NCBI GenBank assembly: GCA_003229235.1
Contig: QIIH01000012.1
Location: 1-6,736, forward strand
Length of the DNA stretch: 6,736 nt
Source of the DNA: Flavobacteriales bacterium
GTDB lineage: Bacteria > Bacteroidota > Bacteroidia > Flavobacteriales > Flavobacteriaceae
Reading direction: 5' to 3'
The notes beneath the pieces are model-generated. The model did no database searches. It saw only the letters and a program-made list of their open reading frames with translations, and was not told the DNA's origin. A program made the translations under genes and the position numbers. Shown piece by piece: positions 1-6,736 of the stretch (its first letter is position 1; every line of letters starts with the position of its first letter).

Positions 1-2871
1 CAAAAACGAACCAGGTATAGTCGTGGGTTCGGTAGGGGCACCTGTTTGTAAAGCTGGTAAAAATGCTCCTAGCAAATCGGGATCTTCTATTACAGTAATC
101 TTTGCTATTTCGCCAGAGGCGGAATAATAGTTTCCATCACCCGAGCCAATAGTAACGTCTGTGTTAAATATTGGATGCCAAGGGTTGGTCCAATTGTTAT
201 TGGTAACATCTGGATGATATAACGTATTTGTTGTACTATAAATATTTAGTTCAGTTGCATCATTTGTAATCTCCAATGTTTCTCCTTCGCTATTTGTGAT
301 TACATAAGAGACCCCATATTGCCCTGTGGGAGACATGTCTTGCTCTAAGTTGCCTTGTGCTACTATACAGCTCGCGCTTTCAAAACTGCTGTCTGTTGGG
401 TCGCCACTAGACGCGTTATCAAAGTAAATCCCGTCTATGCTACATGGTGCATTACAAATTGCCAAAAGCTCGTTCCACTGCGCCAAAAGAAGTGGCTCTA
501 AAACTAGTTCATAATCTAATTCAGAAGTAGCTATTATTAAAGCAACTTGTTCGGTGGCCAGAAAATCTGCGAATGTAGGTTCTGGTTCGGTTCCTGTATA
601 TTCAACACCAACCAGAGCATAACGACATTCAATGCAACTCGTAAAGCAACTCGATTCAATTTCGAGTTCGTAAACTGTCAAACAAGTCCCTTCTACGAGT
701 AGTTCTTTAATATAATCGACGGCATATTGCTCTAATGCCTCGTGATTGATAACTAATTTTTTGCGAATGTCGTAGCTACCAAGATTCAAACCAAGATCCT
801 CTACGATAGTAGTGAAAACCAGGGCAGAAGTTGTGCTAATTAGAGAGCCGCTCACACCGCTACCCGATTCTGCACTCTGAATGGTTTGCGTTTCTGTCCA
901 AGCGACTTCGCCACAATCATCAATGATAGACAATTCTAAATCAAACACATACGGGAACCCTTCATCAACAGGCAAACAATTGTAGTTAAAGGCTTGCTCT
1001 GCCAAATTTAAAGAATACATCACATCGTAGGCTATACCGTCCTCGGTAACTATTTTTTGACCGTTAAACTCTAAGCCATCATACAAAGGACTGTAATAAT
1101 TGCTTGTGAGCCTATTGCGATCTTCAAGAGTATCTGGATCGTCTGTAGCTAATTTATTTAGTAAATCTTCGAGGATTGTTTCTTCTGGGGTTGTGGCATC
1201 GGGCAAGGGTTCCATTGTGTTAGGCGAAGCTGCAGCAAGAGCTGTTGCTATGGTACGGCCTTGTGGGTCTATATAACTTACGCTCACTTGCCCATTGGGA
1301 TCGATCACTACATTTTTTTTGTATTTAGCGGCATTCCCAACTTTGTAACCAAACAGGCGGTCTAGCTCTTCTTGCGACGGAATTCCGTAATAATATTTCA
1401 TTTCTTTACCCGTGCCTAATTGGTGCGAAGGCCCCACACCACCTTTGCGTGCAATTCGTCCTGTATTATCAGGGGTATATTCTATTTGAGAAAAGGCGTA
1501 CGCCTTGGTATCTGTACCAATGGCTGACGGTACTAAATCACTAAATCTTTCTAACGGAGTTAATCCGGAATCATAATAGGCTCCGGCACCTTGTCCAGCT
1601 AACATTCCACTTAAGATTGGGTCGCACGCTATGGTAGCATCTTGAAAATCAAAATCGTAATAGGTGTATGGAGTAGTTGCATCTAGCACATTAAAGGCTG
1701 GATAATATGTAAGGATGTTATCGTTGGCAGGTACGGGTAGGATTTCAATTGCGGGCCTTCCTTGAGCGTCGTAAATTACTTCGCCCACTATGGCATTGTT
1801 GTCGCTATTAATTTTTGTTACCGTTTGACGATTGCGCAGAGTACCGTCAAAGTAGCTAACAACTTCTTTCTTTTTACCTTCTTCTGCATAACTCGCCTGA
1901 AATTGCCAATTTTTTAAATCTTGATGTGACGTTATTAGCAGGCGATCTATCCAATCGCTCACTGTTAGTTCTGACCCAGAATTACTCCACGGCCCATATT
2001 GAAAAAAGTTTGGGTTTTCCAGAAATCGACCCACTGCCCTTACTCGAGCTATTATATAGCCATGACTGTAAATTTGAGGAATTTTGTAAGTGATATCGTT
2101 GGTTGCAATTCGTGTATTGTTTAATTCAAAATCTCTATTATTAAAGCTAATTGAGGATGGGCCTAAAAAAGTAACTATGTCGTCTGTACCATAATCATCT
2201 ACCCAAGTCCATTCTAGTTGATATTGAGTGGCACCGTCTACCACGTCCCATGAAAATTCGATCTCAGAAGTTGCAGATTCTTCTGAAACTCCAAAATTGG
2301 CCGGAGCTGCTGTTGTGTCTAGTTCGTAATAGCGCTCAATACTAAGACCAGTCTCAAGAGTTATAGACGCAGGTGTAACTCCCGCTGGCAAACTCCCGCC
2401 GTCCATATTGGTAACCAAAACAGAGCTAATCACTATTGATGCTCCGCTACGGTTGGCAATGTGATGTATCGCTTCATTTGCATAAGTACCTCCAGAGCTA
2501 TTTGGGTTGTATTCGATAGTTAAATCTTTGGTGTAAGCTGTGTCTCCTGTACCATTGGGCTGAATAGTAAGGCTTATTTTATAAGTGTACCAGCTAAAGG
2601 GACCACTGGTATAATTAGGATCAATAGTAACTTTAATATAGGGTGAATTTTGCAAGGTTATAAAGGCGGGTGGTGCCCCTTCTGGGTCTGCAATAACTAT
2701 TGGGTCAGAAGTACTCACACGATCGTCTATTTGAATGTTGCTAAAGGTCTCAAGATCGACTACTTTTTCTTGGCCGAGGCTATAATTACAAAGGCTACTT
2801 ACCAATAAGAATAGCATCATCATAAAATGCTTTCTTAAACTGCCAATGTTATTTTTTAGTGCATATCTCAT
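1..2871 (-). CDS. N-terminal part of a giant secreted protein with FN3-like and degenerate Rhs/YD-like regions (3' end outside window)
   Basis: I checked the frame triplet by triplet: it is open from ATG 2871 to base 1, giving 957 residues and no stop, so the C-terminus lies beyond the left edge. ATG 2871 gives a long basic n-region before the hydrophobic core MMMLFLLVSSLCNYSLG; starts at Met17-19 are possible, but 2871 fits the 8-bp spacing. The signal peptide probably ends near residue 33. Residues ~55-180 form a beta-rich domain. Residues ~185-300 look like a fibronectin type III domain (FSWDVVDGATQYQLEWTW, then GYIIARVRAVGRF). Residues ~318-546 hold Rhs/YD-like motifs: VSYFDGTLRNRQTV (338-351), IYDAQGRP (366-373), DNTGRIARKGGVGPSHQLG (468-486), PSQEELDRLFGYKVGN (498-513) and DPNGQVSVSYIDPQGRTIAT (524-543). 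I recognise these from DUF6443/Rhs-like giant proteins of Bacteroidota by recall. Residues ~618-835 are cysteine-containing (632, 653, 730, 742, 746, 749, 806, 810, 835). Any Rhs core or variable tail would be encoded outside the window. Function unknown; probably cell-surface or secreted. Confidence 0.93.
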   Translation of the reverse strand, partial: MRYALKNNIGSLRKHFMMMLFLLVSSLCNYSLGQEKVVDLETFSNIQIDDRVSTSDPIVIADPEGAPPAFITLQNSPYIKVTIDPNYTSGPFSWYTYKISLTIQPNGTGDTAYTKDLTIEYNPNSSGGTYANEAIHHIANRSGASIVISSVLVTNMDGGSLPAGVTPASITLETGLSIERYYELDTTAAPANFGVSEESATSEIEFSWDVVDGATQYQLEWTWVDDYGTDDIVTFLGPSSISFNNRDFELNNTRIATNDITYKIPQIYSHGYIIARVRAVGRFLENPNFFQYGPWSNSGSELTVSDWIDRLLITSHQDLKNWQFQASYAEEGKKKEVVSYFDGTLRNRQTVTKINSDNNAIVGEVIYDAQGRPAIEILPVPANDNILTYYPAFNVLDATTPYTYYDFDFQDATIACDPILSGMLAGQGAGAYYDSGLTPLERFSDLVPSAIGTDTKAYAFSQIEYTPDNTGRIARKGGVGPSHQLGTGKEMKYYYGIPSQEELDRLFGYKVGNAAKYKKNVVIDPNGQVSVSYIDPQGRTIATALAAASPNTMEPLPDATTPEETILEDLLNKLATDDPDTLEDRNRLTSNYYSPLYDGLEFNGQKIVTEDGIAYDVMYSLNLAEQAFNYNCLPVDEGFPYVFDLELSIIDDCGEVAWTETQTIQSAESGSGVSGSLISTTSALVFTTIVEDLGLNLGSYDIRKKLVINHEALEQYAVDYIKELLVEGTCLTVYELEIESSCFTSCIECRYALVGVEYTGTEPEPTFADFLATEQVALIIATSELDYELVLEPLLLAQWNELLAICNAPCSIDGIYFDNASSGDPTDSSFESASCIVAQGNLEQDMSPTGQYGVSYVITNSEGETLEITNDATELNIYSTTNTLYHPDVTNNNWTNPWHPIFNTDVTIGSGDGNYYSASGEIAKITVIEDPDLLGAFLPALQTGAPTEPTTIPGSFL

Positions 2872-2879
2872 AAGTTCAG
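2872..2879 (-). other. 8-bp spacer before the second giant gene
   Basis: Only CTGAACTT separates the TAA of the 243-residue protein from ATG 2871. No Shine-Dalgarno is visible and there is no room for a promoter or terminator within the gap, so the downstream giant gene is probably expressed from the same transcript. Confidence 0.6.
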
Positions 2880-3611
2880 TTAGTTGATGGTTCTGTCAAT
2901 TAGTGTATAGCCCAAAAAATCGCCGTTGGGCCTAACATCTCGCGTGGTTGTATTTACGTAAGCAGAGATGTTCATTGTTTTTTTTATCGATTTGGGAAAG
3001 CTCGTTGTAAACGACGTTATGTCAATAACCAACCGTTTAAGATCATACCTTTCTTTCCCTTTAGGGTCTTTGTAAGCAATGTTGCCAGCAAGCGTAAGTT
3101 CTTGTTTTACAAGTGAAAAAGTTTCTTTGTCAAACGACAAGACAATAGTTGTGTATGGCAGTTGTGTTAGTAAGGGTGTACTCAATTGTAAAATGTAGTT
3201 GTTGGCAGTTTTAGTAACCTCTTTTGTTGCAAATTGATTTAAATATTGGGTTACATCCAGAAAGGAACTCTCCCAACCTTGACCACTAGTGTTTGCAGTA
3301 TATTCCATGGCCTTTTGAAGATGATTTATTTTTACAACTTGATTTTGTGTTACCAAGTATTCCATAGGCCCCATTTTTGTATAAAAACTATTCCCTCTTT
3401 TGTAGGTTATCATTTGTTGTTTTTCTAGCAAATTATTGTTGGTTTTACCTCGAAACATGCTGTAGGTTGCTTCTACAGAATAATCGCCTGCCATTTGATA
3501 GTAATTTTTGGCGTTTTCTAATAGTACTTCTGCAGTTGGTAAGGTTTGTGCCAAAAATTGTGAGGGTGCCAATCCCAATAAAAGCCATGCAAGTAATATA
3601 AATACCTTCAT
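2880..3611 (-). CDS. Small exported protein of unknown function, possibly LolA-like fold
   Basis: This 243-residue protein starts at ATG 3611, whose A is also the last base of the preceding TAA stop. Residues 1-21 form a signal peptide (MKVFILLAWLLLGLAPSQFLA), with cleavage likely before QTLP; no lipobox cysteine is present, so it should be periplasmic or secreted. The mature part begins with a helix (LPTAEVLLENAKNYYQMA). Alternating strands follow, such as DYSVEATYSMFRG, QQMITYKRGNSFYTKMGP, MEYLVTQNQVVKINHLQK and PYTTIVLSFDKETFSLVKQE. A helix followed by a half-barrel of strands, with a denaturing-type FDKETF segment, resembles LolA/LolB-type lipoprotein carriers, but no diagnostic motif confirms this. 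It contains no cysteine in the mature region. Its position between the secreted small protein and the second giant protein suggests a dedicated periplasmic helper or partner; this is inference from context. The gene ends 8 bp before the next start. Confidence 0.87.
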   Translation of the reverse strand: MKVFILLAWLLLGLAPSQFLAQTLPTAEVLLENAKNYYQMAGDYSVEATYSMFRGKTNNNLLEKQQMITYKRGNSFYTKMGPMEYLVTQNQVVKINHLQKAMEYTANTSGQGWESSFLDVTQYLNQFATKEVTKTANNYILQLSTPLLTQLPYTTIVLSFDKETFSLVKQELTLAGNIAYKDPKGKERYDLKRLVIDITSFTTSFPKSIKKTMNISAYVNTTTRDVRPNGDFLGYTLIDRTIN

Positions 3612-3613
3612 TA
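3609..3613 (-). other. TAATG stop/start overlap (translational coupling)
   Basis: On the minus strand the TAA stop of the beta-sandwich/YD protein and the ATG of the 243-residue protein share one A (TAATG). The upstream bases are A-rich without a clear Shine-Dalgarno. This arrangement usually means that the second gene is translated by ribosomes finishing the first, keeping the two small exported proteins in proportion. Confidence 0.8.
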
Positions 3614-4162
3614 GTTTTCGTTATTAAGTTTAGAATTTCCAGACCGTGTTTCTTGAATGGTATAAATGCCTCGCTCGGTTTTTTTTTTTACACGAATGAG
3701 CCTGCCTTCTTGATCGTATTCATATAGAGTTGCGTAGTTGTTCTCGTCCAGTTCGGCCATTAATCGCTGGGTGACCGTATCATATACAAAGGACTTTAAA
3801 TTGCCGTTAAAAGGATGAATCCTAATATCGTCGAAGTAAGCGGTAAGGGAAGACGAATTGTTTGTGGGTTCAATCCTAAAATTTAACCCAGAGAGTTCGA
3901 TTGGGGTTTTTACAATTCCCGTTATTTGCTGCCATCCATCAATGATGGAGCCTGAAGGTAACAGTGTATTTGTTTCGATCGGTTCAAAAGAAACATCAAT
4001 AAATACATCTGAGTAACTTATTACAGCTGTTGGCGTATCTACCATAACCCAAGCGCTTATAACATATTGAGTGTTAGGTTGTAAGTTTATAGAACTGCAC
4101 TCTTGAGTATATGCGCCTAGACTCAGGAAGCCAAAAAGCAAGAATAATTGTATTTTGTTCAT
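3611..4162 (-). CDS. Secreted protein: galactose-binding-like beta-sandwich plus single YD-type tail
   Basis: This 183-residue protein starts at ATG 4162. A TTG at 4189 in the same frame would add nine residues, but it overlaps the upstream gene and puts a charged extension before the signal peptide, so the ATG is preferred. Residues 1-20 (MNKIQLFLLFGFLSLGAYTQ) are a Sec signal peptide. Residues ~22-125 are beta-rich, with LQPNTQYVISAWV at the start and AYFDDIRIHPF at the end, a pattern typical of jelly-roll carbohydrate-binding-like domains. The C-terminus contains ATLYEYDQEGRLIRV followed by KKKTERGIYTIQE, a single YD-repeat-like unit as in Rhs proteins. In relatives I recall, this whole module is the C-terminal end of the giant protein encoded just upstream; here it is a separate exported polypeptide. 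It probably acts outside the cytoplasm, perhaps bound to one of the large neighbours; the ligand is unknown. It lies 17 bp after the upstream stop, and its stop overlaps the next start. An 11-A run lies within the YD region. Confidence 0.88.
   Translation of the reverse strand: MNKIQLFLLFGFLSLGAYTQECSSINLQPNTQYVISAWVMVDTPTAVISYSDVFIDVSFEPIETNTLLPSGSIIDGWQQITGIVKTPIELSGLNFRIEPTNNSSSLTAYFDDIRIHPFNGNLKSFVYDTVTQRLMAELDENNYATLYEYDQEGRLIRVKKKTERGIYTIQETRSGNSKLNNEN
3679..3689 (-). repeat. 11-A homopolymer run inside coding sequence
   Basis: Eleven T on the plus strand read as eleven A in the message, encoding the KKK of RVKKKTERG in the YD tail. The frame as given is intact. Loss of one A would keep a different frame open into the next gene, while gain of one A would stop 16 codons later, before the normal end. 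Runs this long are prone to replication or transcriptional slippage; whether it varies in nature is unknown. Confidence 0.75.
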
Positions 4163-4179
4163 AATCAAAGGTTTTTTTA
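4163..4179 (-). other. 17-bp intergenic spacer, A-rich leader of the small secreted gene
   Basis: This stretch lies between the TAA of the upstream giant gene and ATG 4162. It reads TAAAAAAACCTTTGATT on the minus strand. There is no GGAGG-like Shine-Dalgarno; an A-rich leader is normal for Bacteroidota. It is too short to hold an independent terminator, which supports co-transcription. Confidence 0.6.
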
Positions 4180-6736
4180 TTAATCGCAAGAAGTACCTGC
4201 GGCTTCACAAATAATGTCAAGATCGTGCCACTGGCCGTCTACAAAGAATTGAAATCTTATGGCATCGCCTATATAATTTTCTCCACCTCCACTTAGAAAA
4301 GAACTAATAGTAAAAACGTGTTCATAAGGTACTTCTGTGAGATTAATAGTGCCAGCTGGATTTAGAAGTGGATTATTTAGATAGACGGTGCCGTCAATAT
4401 TTATTGTAAAATCTTCTATACAATGATCTGGATCTAGCCCCGTGTCGTCGAATTGAAAACCATAGTCAAAACTGGTTGGCCCAGTTGCTGTTACTGTTAC
4501 TGTGGTTACACTTGATGTTCCGCAGGTAGTTCCGCCAAGACTCACATTTACTTCTAGCTCTTCTGGATCATCACAAGATTCAGCCTCTGCAAGACTTGTT
4601 ACACAGGGTTCCATTGCGTTCACCAATGCTACCGAAGTGTTAGGTGCTATTTCTAAGCTTCGTATGCCCGTATGCGACCTAGTATCGGAAATCGAAACCC
4701 CACTCGGAGGGTCAATTAAAGTTTGAAAACTAAAGTGATCTTCGCTATTAGTGGAGGGTAGTTCTGGCCCTGAAGGGGCTTCAGGATAATCTTCAAACCC
4801 ATCAAAGCCCATTTCGGCATACCTACTGTTTGAAGCCACCGCCACAGGCAGCGTATAATTATATCCATATTGCGCAGCAGAATAGCGGTTTAAGGCATCT
4901 TTGTTCTCGAGTTCGGCTCCATAAGGGCTGTACAAGGTAACTTCGCTTGCATAAGTCCAGCGAGGGTCTGCACTGGTTTGCCATTCGCTTAACGAGGTAT
5001 CGTAGGTGTAATAGGGTGTAAATTGATTAAAAAAGCCTTCGTTTCTGGGTGCTGTAAGCTCAGAATCATGATGAGTTCTTCCCGCCAAATAGGCGTAAGA
5101 TTCGTTTGCGCGCCACAGGTTTTTAATATTATACAGAAAAGGATTTACCTCGCTTTGTAAGCTTCGTTCAACCATGAGATCGGTATTTAATTGAGCTGCT
5201 TCTGTCGGGATATCAGGATTGGGATAATTTGGGATATTATCTTCTTTGGGAGGAAGCCAAAATTCTTGGTACTGTACTGCACTTGAGTTAACAATCCTTG
5301 GATCGTCCGAATCGCCTTCGATAAATGTGAAAGCATCTAAATTTAAGTTGTTAAGAGTGCCATCGCCATCTACATCATAGGGATTTGTCTGAGAGGTAAT
5401 GGAGGCCATCGAGGCGGTTTGCAAATTGCGAAGCCCAGAACGTGTTACAACAAACTCAAAGCTGTCGCTATCTTCGCCACATGGTGCCACATAGGCACCA
5501 TTAGCATCCATTAAAATTAATAGTCCGCCAGTATCAAAACCAGCGACCCAATATTTTATAAGGCTTGTTTGAATTTCGTCTCCTAGCGTAAATAGATTCT
5601 CCAATCCACCAGAATAATTTGCCAACGTAAAAGTGGTTTGGCCTTCTGTGCGCTCTAAGGTTCCGCGCATGCCTAAGTTATGAGTAGCCAGCCCCATTCC
5701 TTTATAGTTCCAATAGGCGGGAAAGTTTGTATTGTAATAATGATCGCTGTATTCGTTTACTGTTTTAGTAAGTAAAATTTGGCCGGTTTTGCCATCCCAT
5801 AGTAAGTTTTTGGTGCTCACGGTTGCTCCTAAATCTCTGGCGATTTTTTCTACCAATATCCCAGATTGATGTGTAACTTTTGTAGTAGTAACGGTATGAA
5901 GTGTATTTGTAGTGGTCGAATAACGAGGTACAGCCATGGGTATTATAATGGGAAACACAGGAATAGGTATGGCAGCGACATTGGCTTGAAGACTCTCCAT
6001 CGAACTTTTAGAATAATGCTTTTTAAAGTCGTTAATCATGTCATAATGTATACCAACATTGGCTTGTTCTACACTACCATCCGTAGTGACAATAGGTACT
6101 TGGCTGTTTAGCTTGCCTGTGGTCGAATTTATGTTATATACATAATCAACTCCAGAGATTAAAGCACCAAACTCATTGTAAACATTTTGACTTTTTTGTT
6201 TAGCATTCATGTCGTTGGTTACCACACTAAATCCTTGCGACAATGTAAGGTCGGAGGTAATCTCAATATTCTGCCCAAATAGCGATCCTAAGGTTTGTCC
6301 TATAATATTACCATCATTTGACTCCCAATTGTCAGGGCCGTCCATCTCTGTGTACGTCGCGATGGTGGGAAAGTCTTTTGAGGTAAAAAACTCGCTAACA
6401 ACTTTGCCTGTGGCATGCTTTTTAACTACCTGCTCCCCATCAATTCTAGGTAAGTTTTTTACAGTTACTTTGCTGTATGTGACTTTGGCCGAAGGAAAAA
6501 AGGACTCTCCAAAAGGCTTCTCTACATAATTAATTTCTTTAGGAGCAATCAAGCGTTCTGGTTGGTTGTAAAAGGGTTCGACAAAAGGATTTTCTTTACT
6601 CATATTAGGCTCGTAAGTAGCCACGCCCGAAGAGCTACCGTCTTCTAGTGTATAACTATATTCTTGGCCATAGTTCATGTCATAACGGTCTACGTCAGAA
6701 TCGAGCATATCCTTCCATTGGTCAAGCAAAAGGACA
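4180..6736 (-). CDS. C-terminal part of a very large conserved Bacteroidota protein (5' end outside window)
   Basis: Function unknown. The frame is open to the right edge; the TTG at 6729 lies inside it (GTC CTT precede it), so it is not a credible start and an N-terminal portion is missing. About 850 residues are visible. In order they show PSAKVTYSKVTVKNLPR (near 6440-6500), LTLSQGFSVVTNDMNAKQKS (near 6185-6250), a proline-punctuated hydrophobic stretch (5926-5976), GILVEKIARDLGATVSTKNL (near 5800-5870), VTRSGLRNLQTASMASIT (near 5395-5450), a DVDGDG acidic loop (5341-5376), NLWRANESYAYLAGR (near 5080-5125) and SPYGAELENKDALNRYSAAQ (near 4870-4930), then GFDGFEDY. I recognise this motif order from giant secreted proteins of Bacteroidota that accompany Rhs-like genes; this is recall, not a search. 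The last ~140 residues are a beta-rich region with six cysteines ending in TSCD. I see no obvious type IX secretion C-terminal signal. It is the first visible gene of the operon. Coding status is near certain; function is open. Confidence 0.93.
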   Translation of the reverse strand, partial: VLLLDQWKDMLDSDVDRYDMNYGQEYSYTLEDGSSSGVATYEPNMSKENPFVEPFYNQPERLIAPKEINYVEKPFGESFFPSAKVTYSKVTVKNLPRIDGEQVVKKHATGKVVSEFFTSKDFPTIATYTEMDGPDNWESNDGNIIGQTLGSLFGQNIEITSDLTLSQGFSVVTNDMNAKQKSQNVYNEFGALISGVDYVYNINSTTGKLNSQVPIVTTDGSVEQANVGIHYDMINDFKKHYSKSSMESLQANVAAIPIPVFPIIIPMAVPRYSTTTNTLHTVTTTKVTHQSGILVEKIARDLGATVSTKNLLWDGKTGQILLTKTVNEYSDHYYNTNFPAYWNYKGMGLATHNLGMRGTLERTEGQTTFTLANYSGGLENLFTLGDEIQTSLIKYWVAGFDTGGLLILMDANGAYVAPCGEDSDSFEFVVTRSGLRNLQTASMASITSQTNPYDVDGDGTLNNLNLDAFTFIEGDSDDPRIVNSSAVQYQEFWLPPKEDNIPNYPNPDIPTEAAQLNTDLMVERSLQSEVNPFLYNIKNLWRANESYAYLAGRTHHDSELTAPRNEGFFNQFTPYYTYDTSLSEWQTSADPRWTYASEVTLYSPYGAELENKDALNRYSAAQYGYNYTLPVAVASNSRYAEMGFDGFEDYPEAPSGPELPSTNSEDHFSFQTLIDPPSGVSISDTRSHTGIRSLEIAPNTSVALVNAMEPCVTSLAEAESCDDPEELEVNVSLGGTTCGTSSVTTVTVTATGPTSFDYGFQFDDTGLDPDHCIEDFTINIDGTVYLNNPLLNPAGTINLTEVPYEHVFTISSFLSGGGENYIGDAIRFQFFVDGQWHDLDIICEAAGTSCD

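Noticed and set aside
3246..3601. Two short plus-strand open frames (60 and 74 codons) opposite the 243-residue gene
   Set aside because: They are antisense to a gene with a clear signal peptide and good coding character, lack leaders or recognisable motifs, and overlap one another.
4187..4189. TTG as the start of the small secreted gene
   Set aside because: It overlaps the upstream gene and adds residues MRLIKKPLI before a complete signal peptide that already starts at ATG 4162.
4170..4190. Programmed frameshift at the A7 run joining the first giant gene to the small secreted gene
   Set aside because: The TAA stop of the giant gene precedes the A run, and the downstream product begins with a normal signal peptide, so the genes are separate.
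4502..4726. Plus-strand open frame of 74 codons
   Set aside because: It is antisense shadow of the first giant gene and shows low-complexity Ser-rich translation with no family resemblance.
5866..6529. Plus-strand open frames of 81 and 106 codons
   Set aside because: They lie antisense to conserved motifs of the giant protein, have no plausible start context, and their translations look random.
6727..6729. TTG as the start codon of the first giant gene
   Set aside because: The frame continues upstream to the window edge, the following residues are not a signal peptide, and homologues as recalled extend much further N-terminally.

Overview
The window looks like a chromosomal segment from a member of the Bacteroidota, most likely a flavobacterium. 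The base composition is moderately AT-rich. Start codons are preceded by A-rich sequence rather than a clear Shine-Dalgarno. Three of the four proteins begin with Sec signal peptides, and the two large proteins carry motifs I recognise from giant secreted proteins of Bacteroidota. These family assignments come from recalled motifs and were not checked by a search.

All convincing coding sequence is on the minus strand, so the genes read from high to low coordinates. In transcription order: (1) the C-terminal ~850 residues of a very large conserved protein, entering from the right edge (6736 to 4180); (2) a 183-residue secreted protein with a galactose-binding-like beta-sandwich and a single YD-type tail (4162 to 3611); (3) a 243-residue secreted protein, possibly with a LolA-like fold (3611 to 2880); (4) the N-terminal 957 residues of another very large secreted protein with an FN3-like domain and a degenerate Rhs/YD-like region (2871 to 1), which runs off the left edge without a stop. 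The genes are separated by 17 bp, a 1-bp TAATG overlap and 8 bp, so they almost certainly form one operon. No stretch over 20 bp lacks a gene, and I see no promoter, terminator, RNA gene, CRISPR array or mobile element.

How the genes work together is inference. Two giant secreted proteins with Rhs/YD affinities, plus two small exported partners, resemble a surface or secreted assembly rather than a metabolic pathway. In relatives I recall, the beta-sandwich plus YD tail of gene 2 forms the C-terminus of the gene 1 type of protein. Here it appears as a separate protein with its own signal peptide, and gene 1 ends in a different Cys-containing domain. Gene 2 also carries an 11-A run inside its YD motif, a possible slippage site. 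The biochemical role of the cluster is unknown to me.
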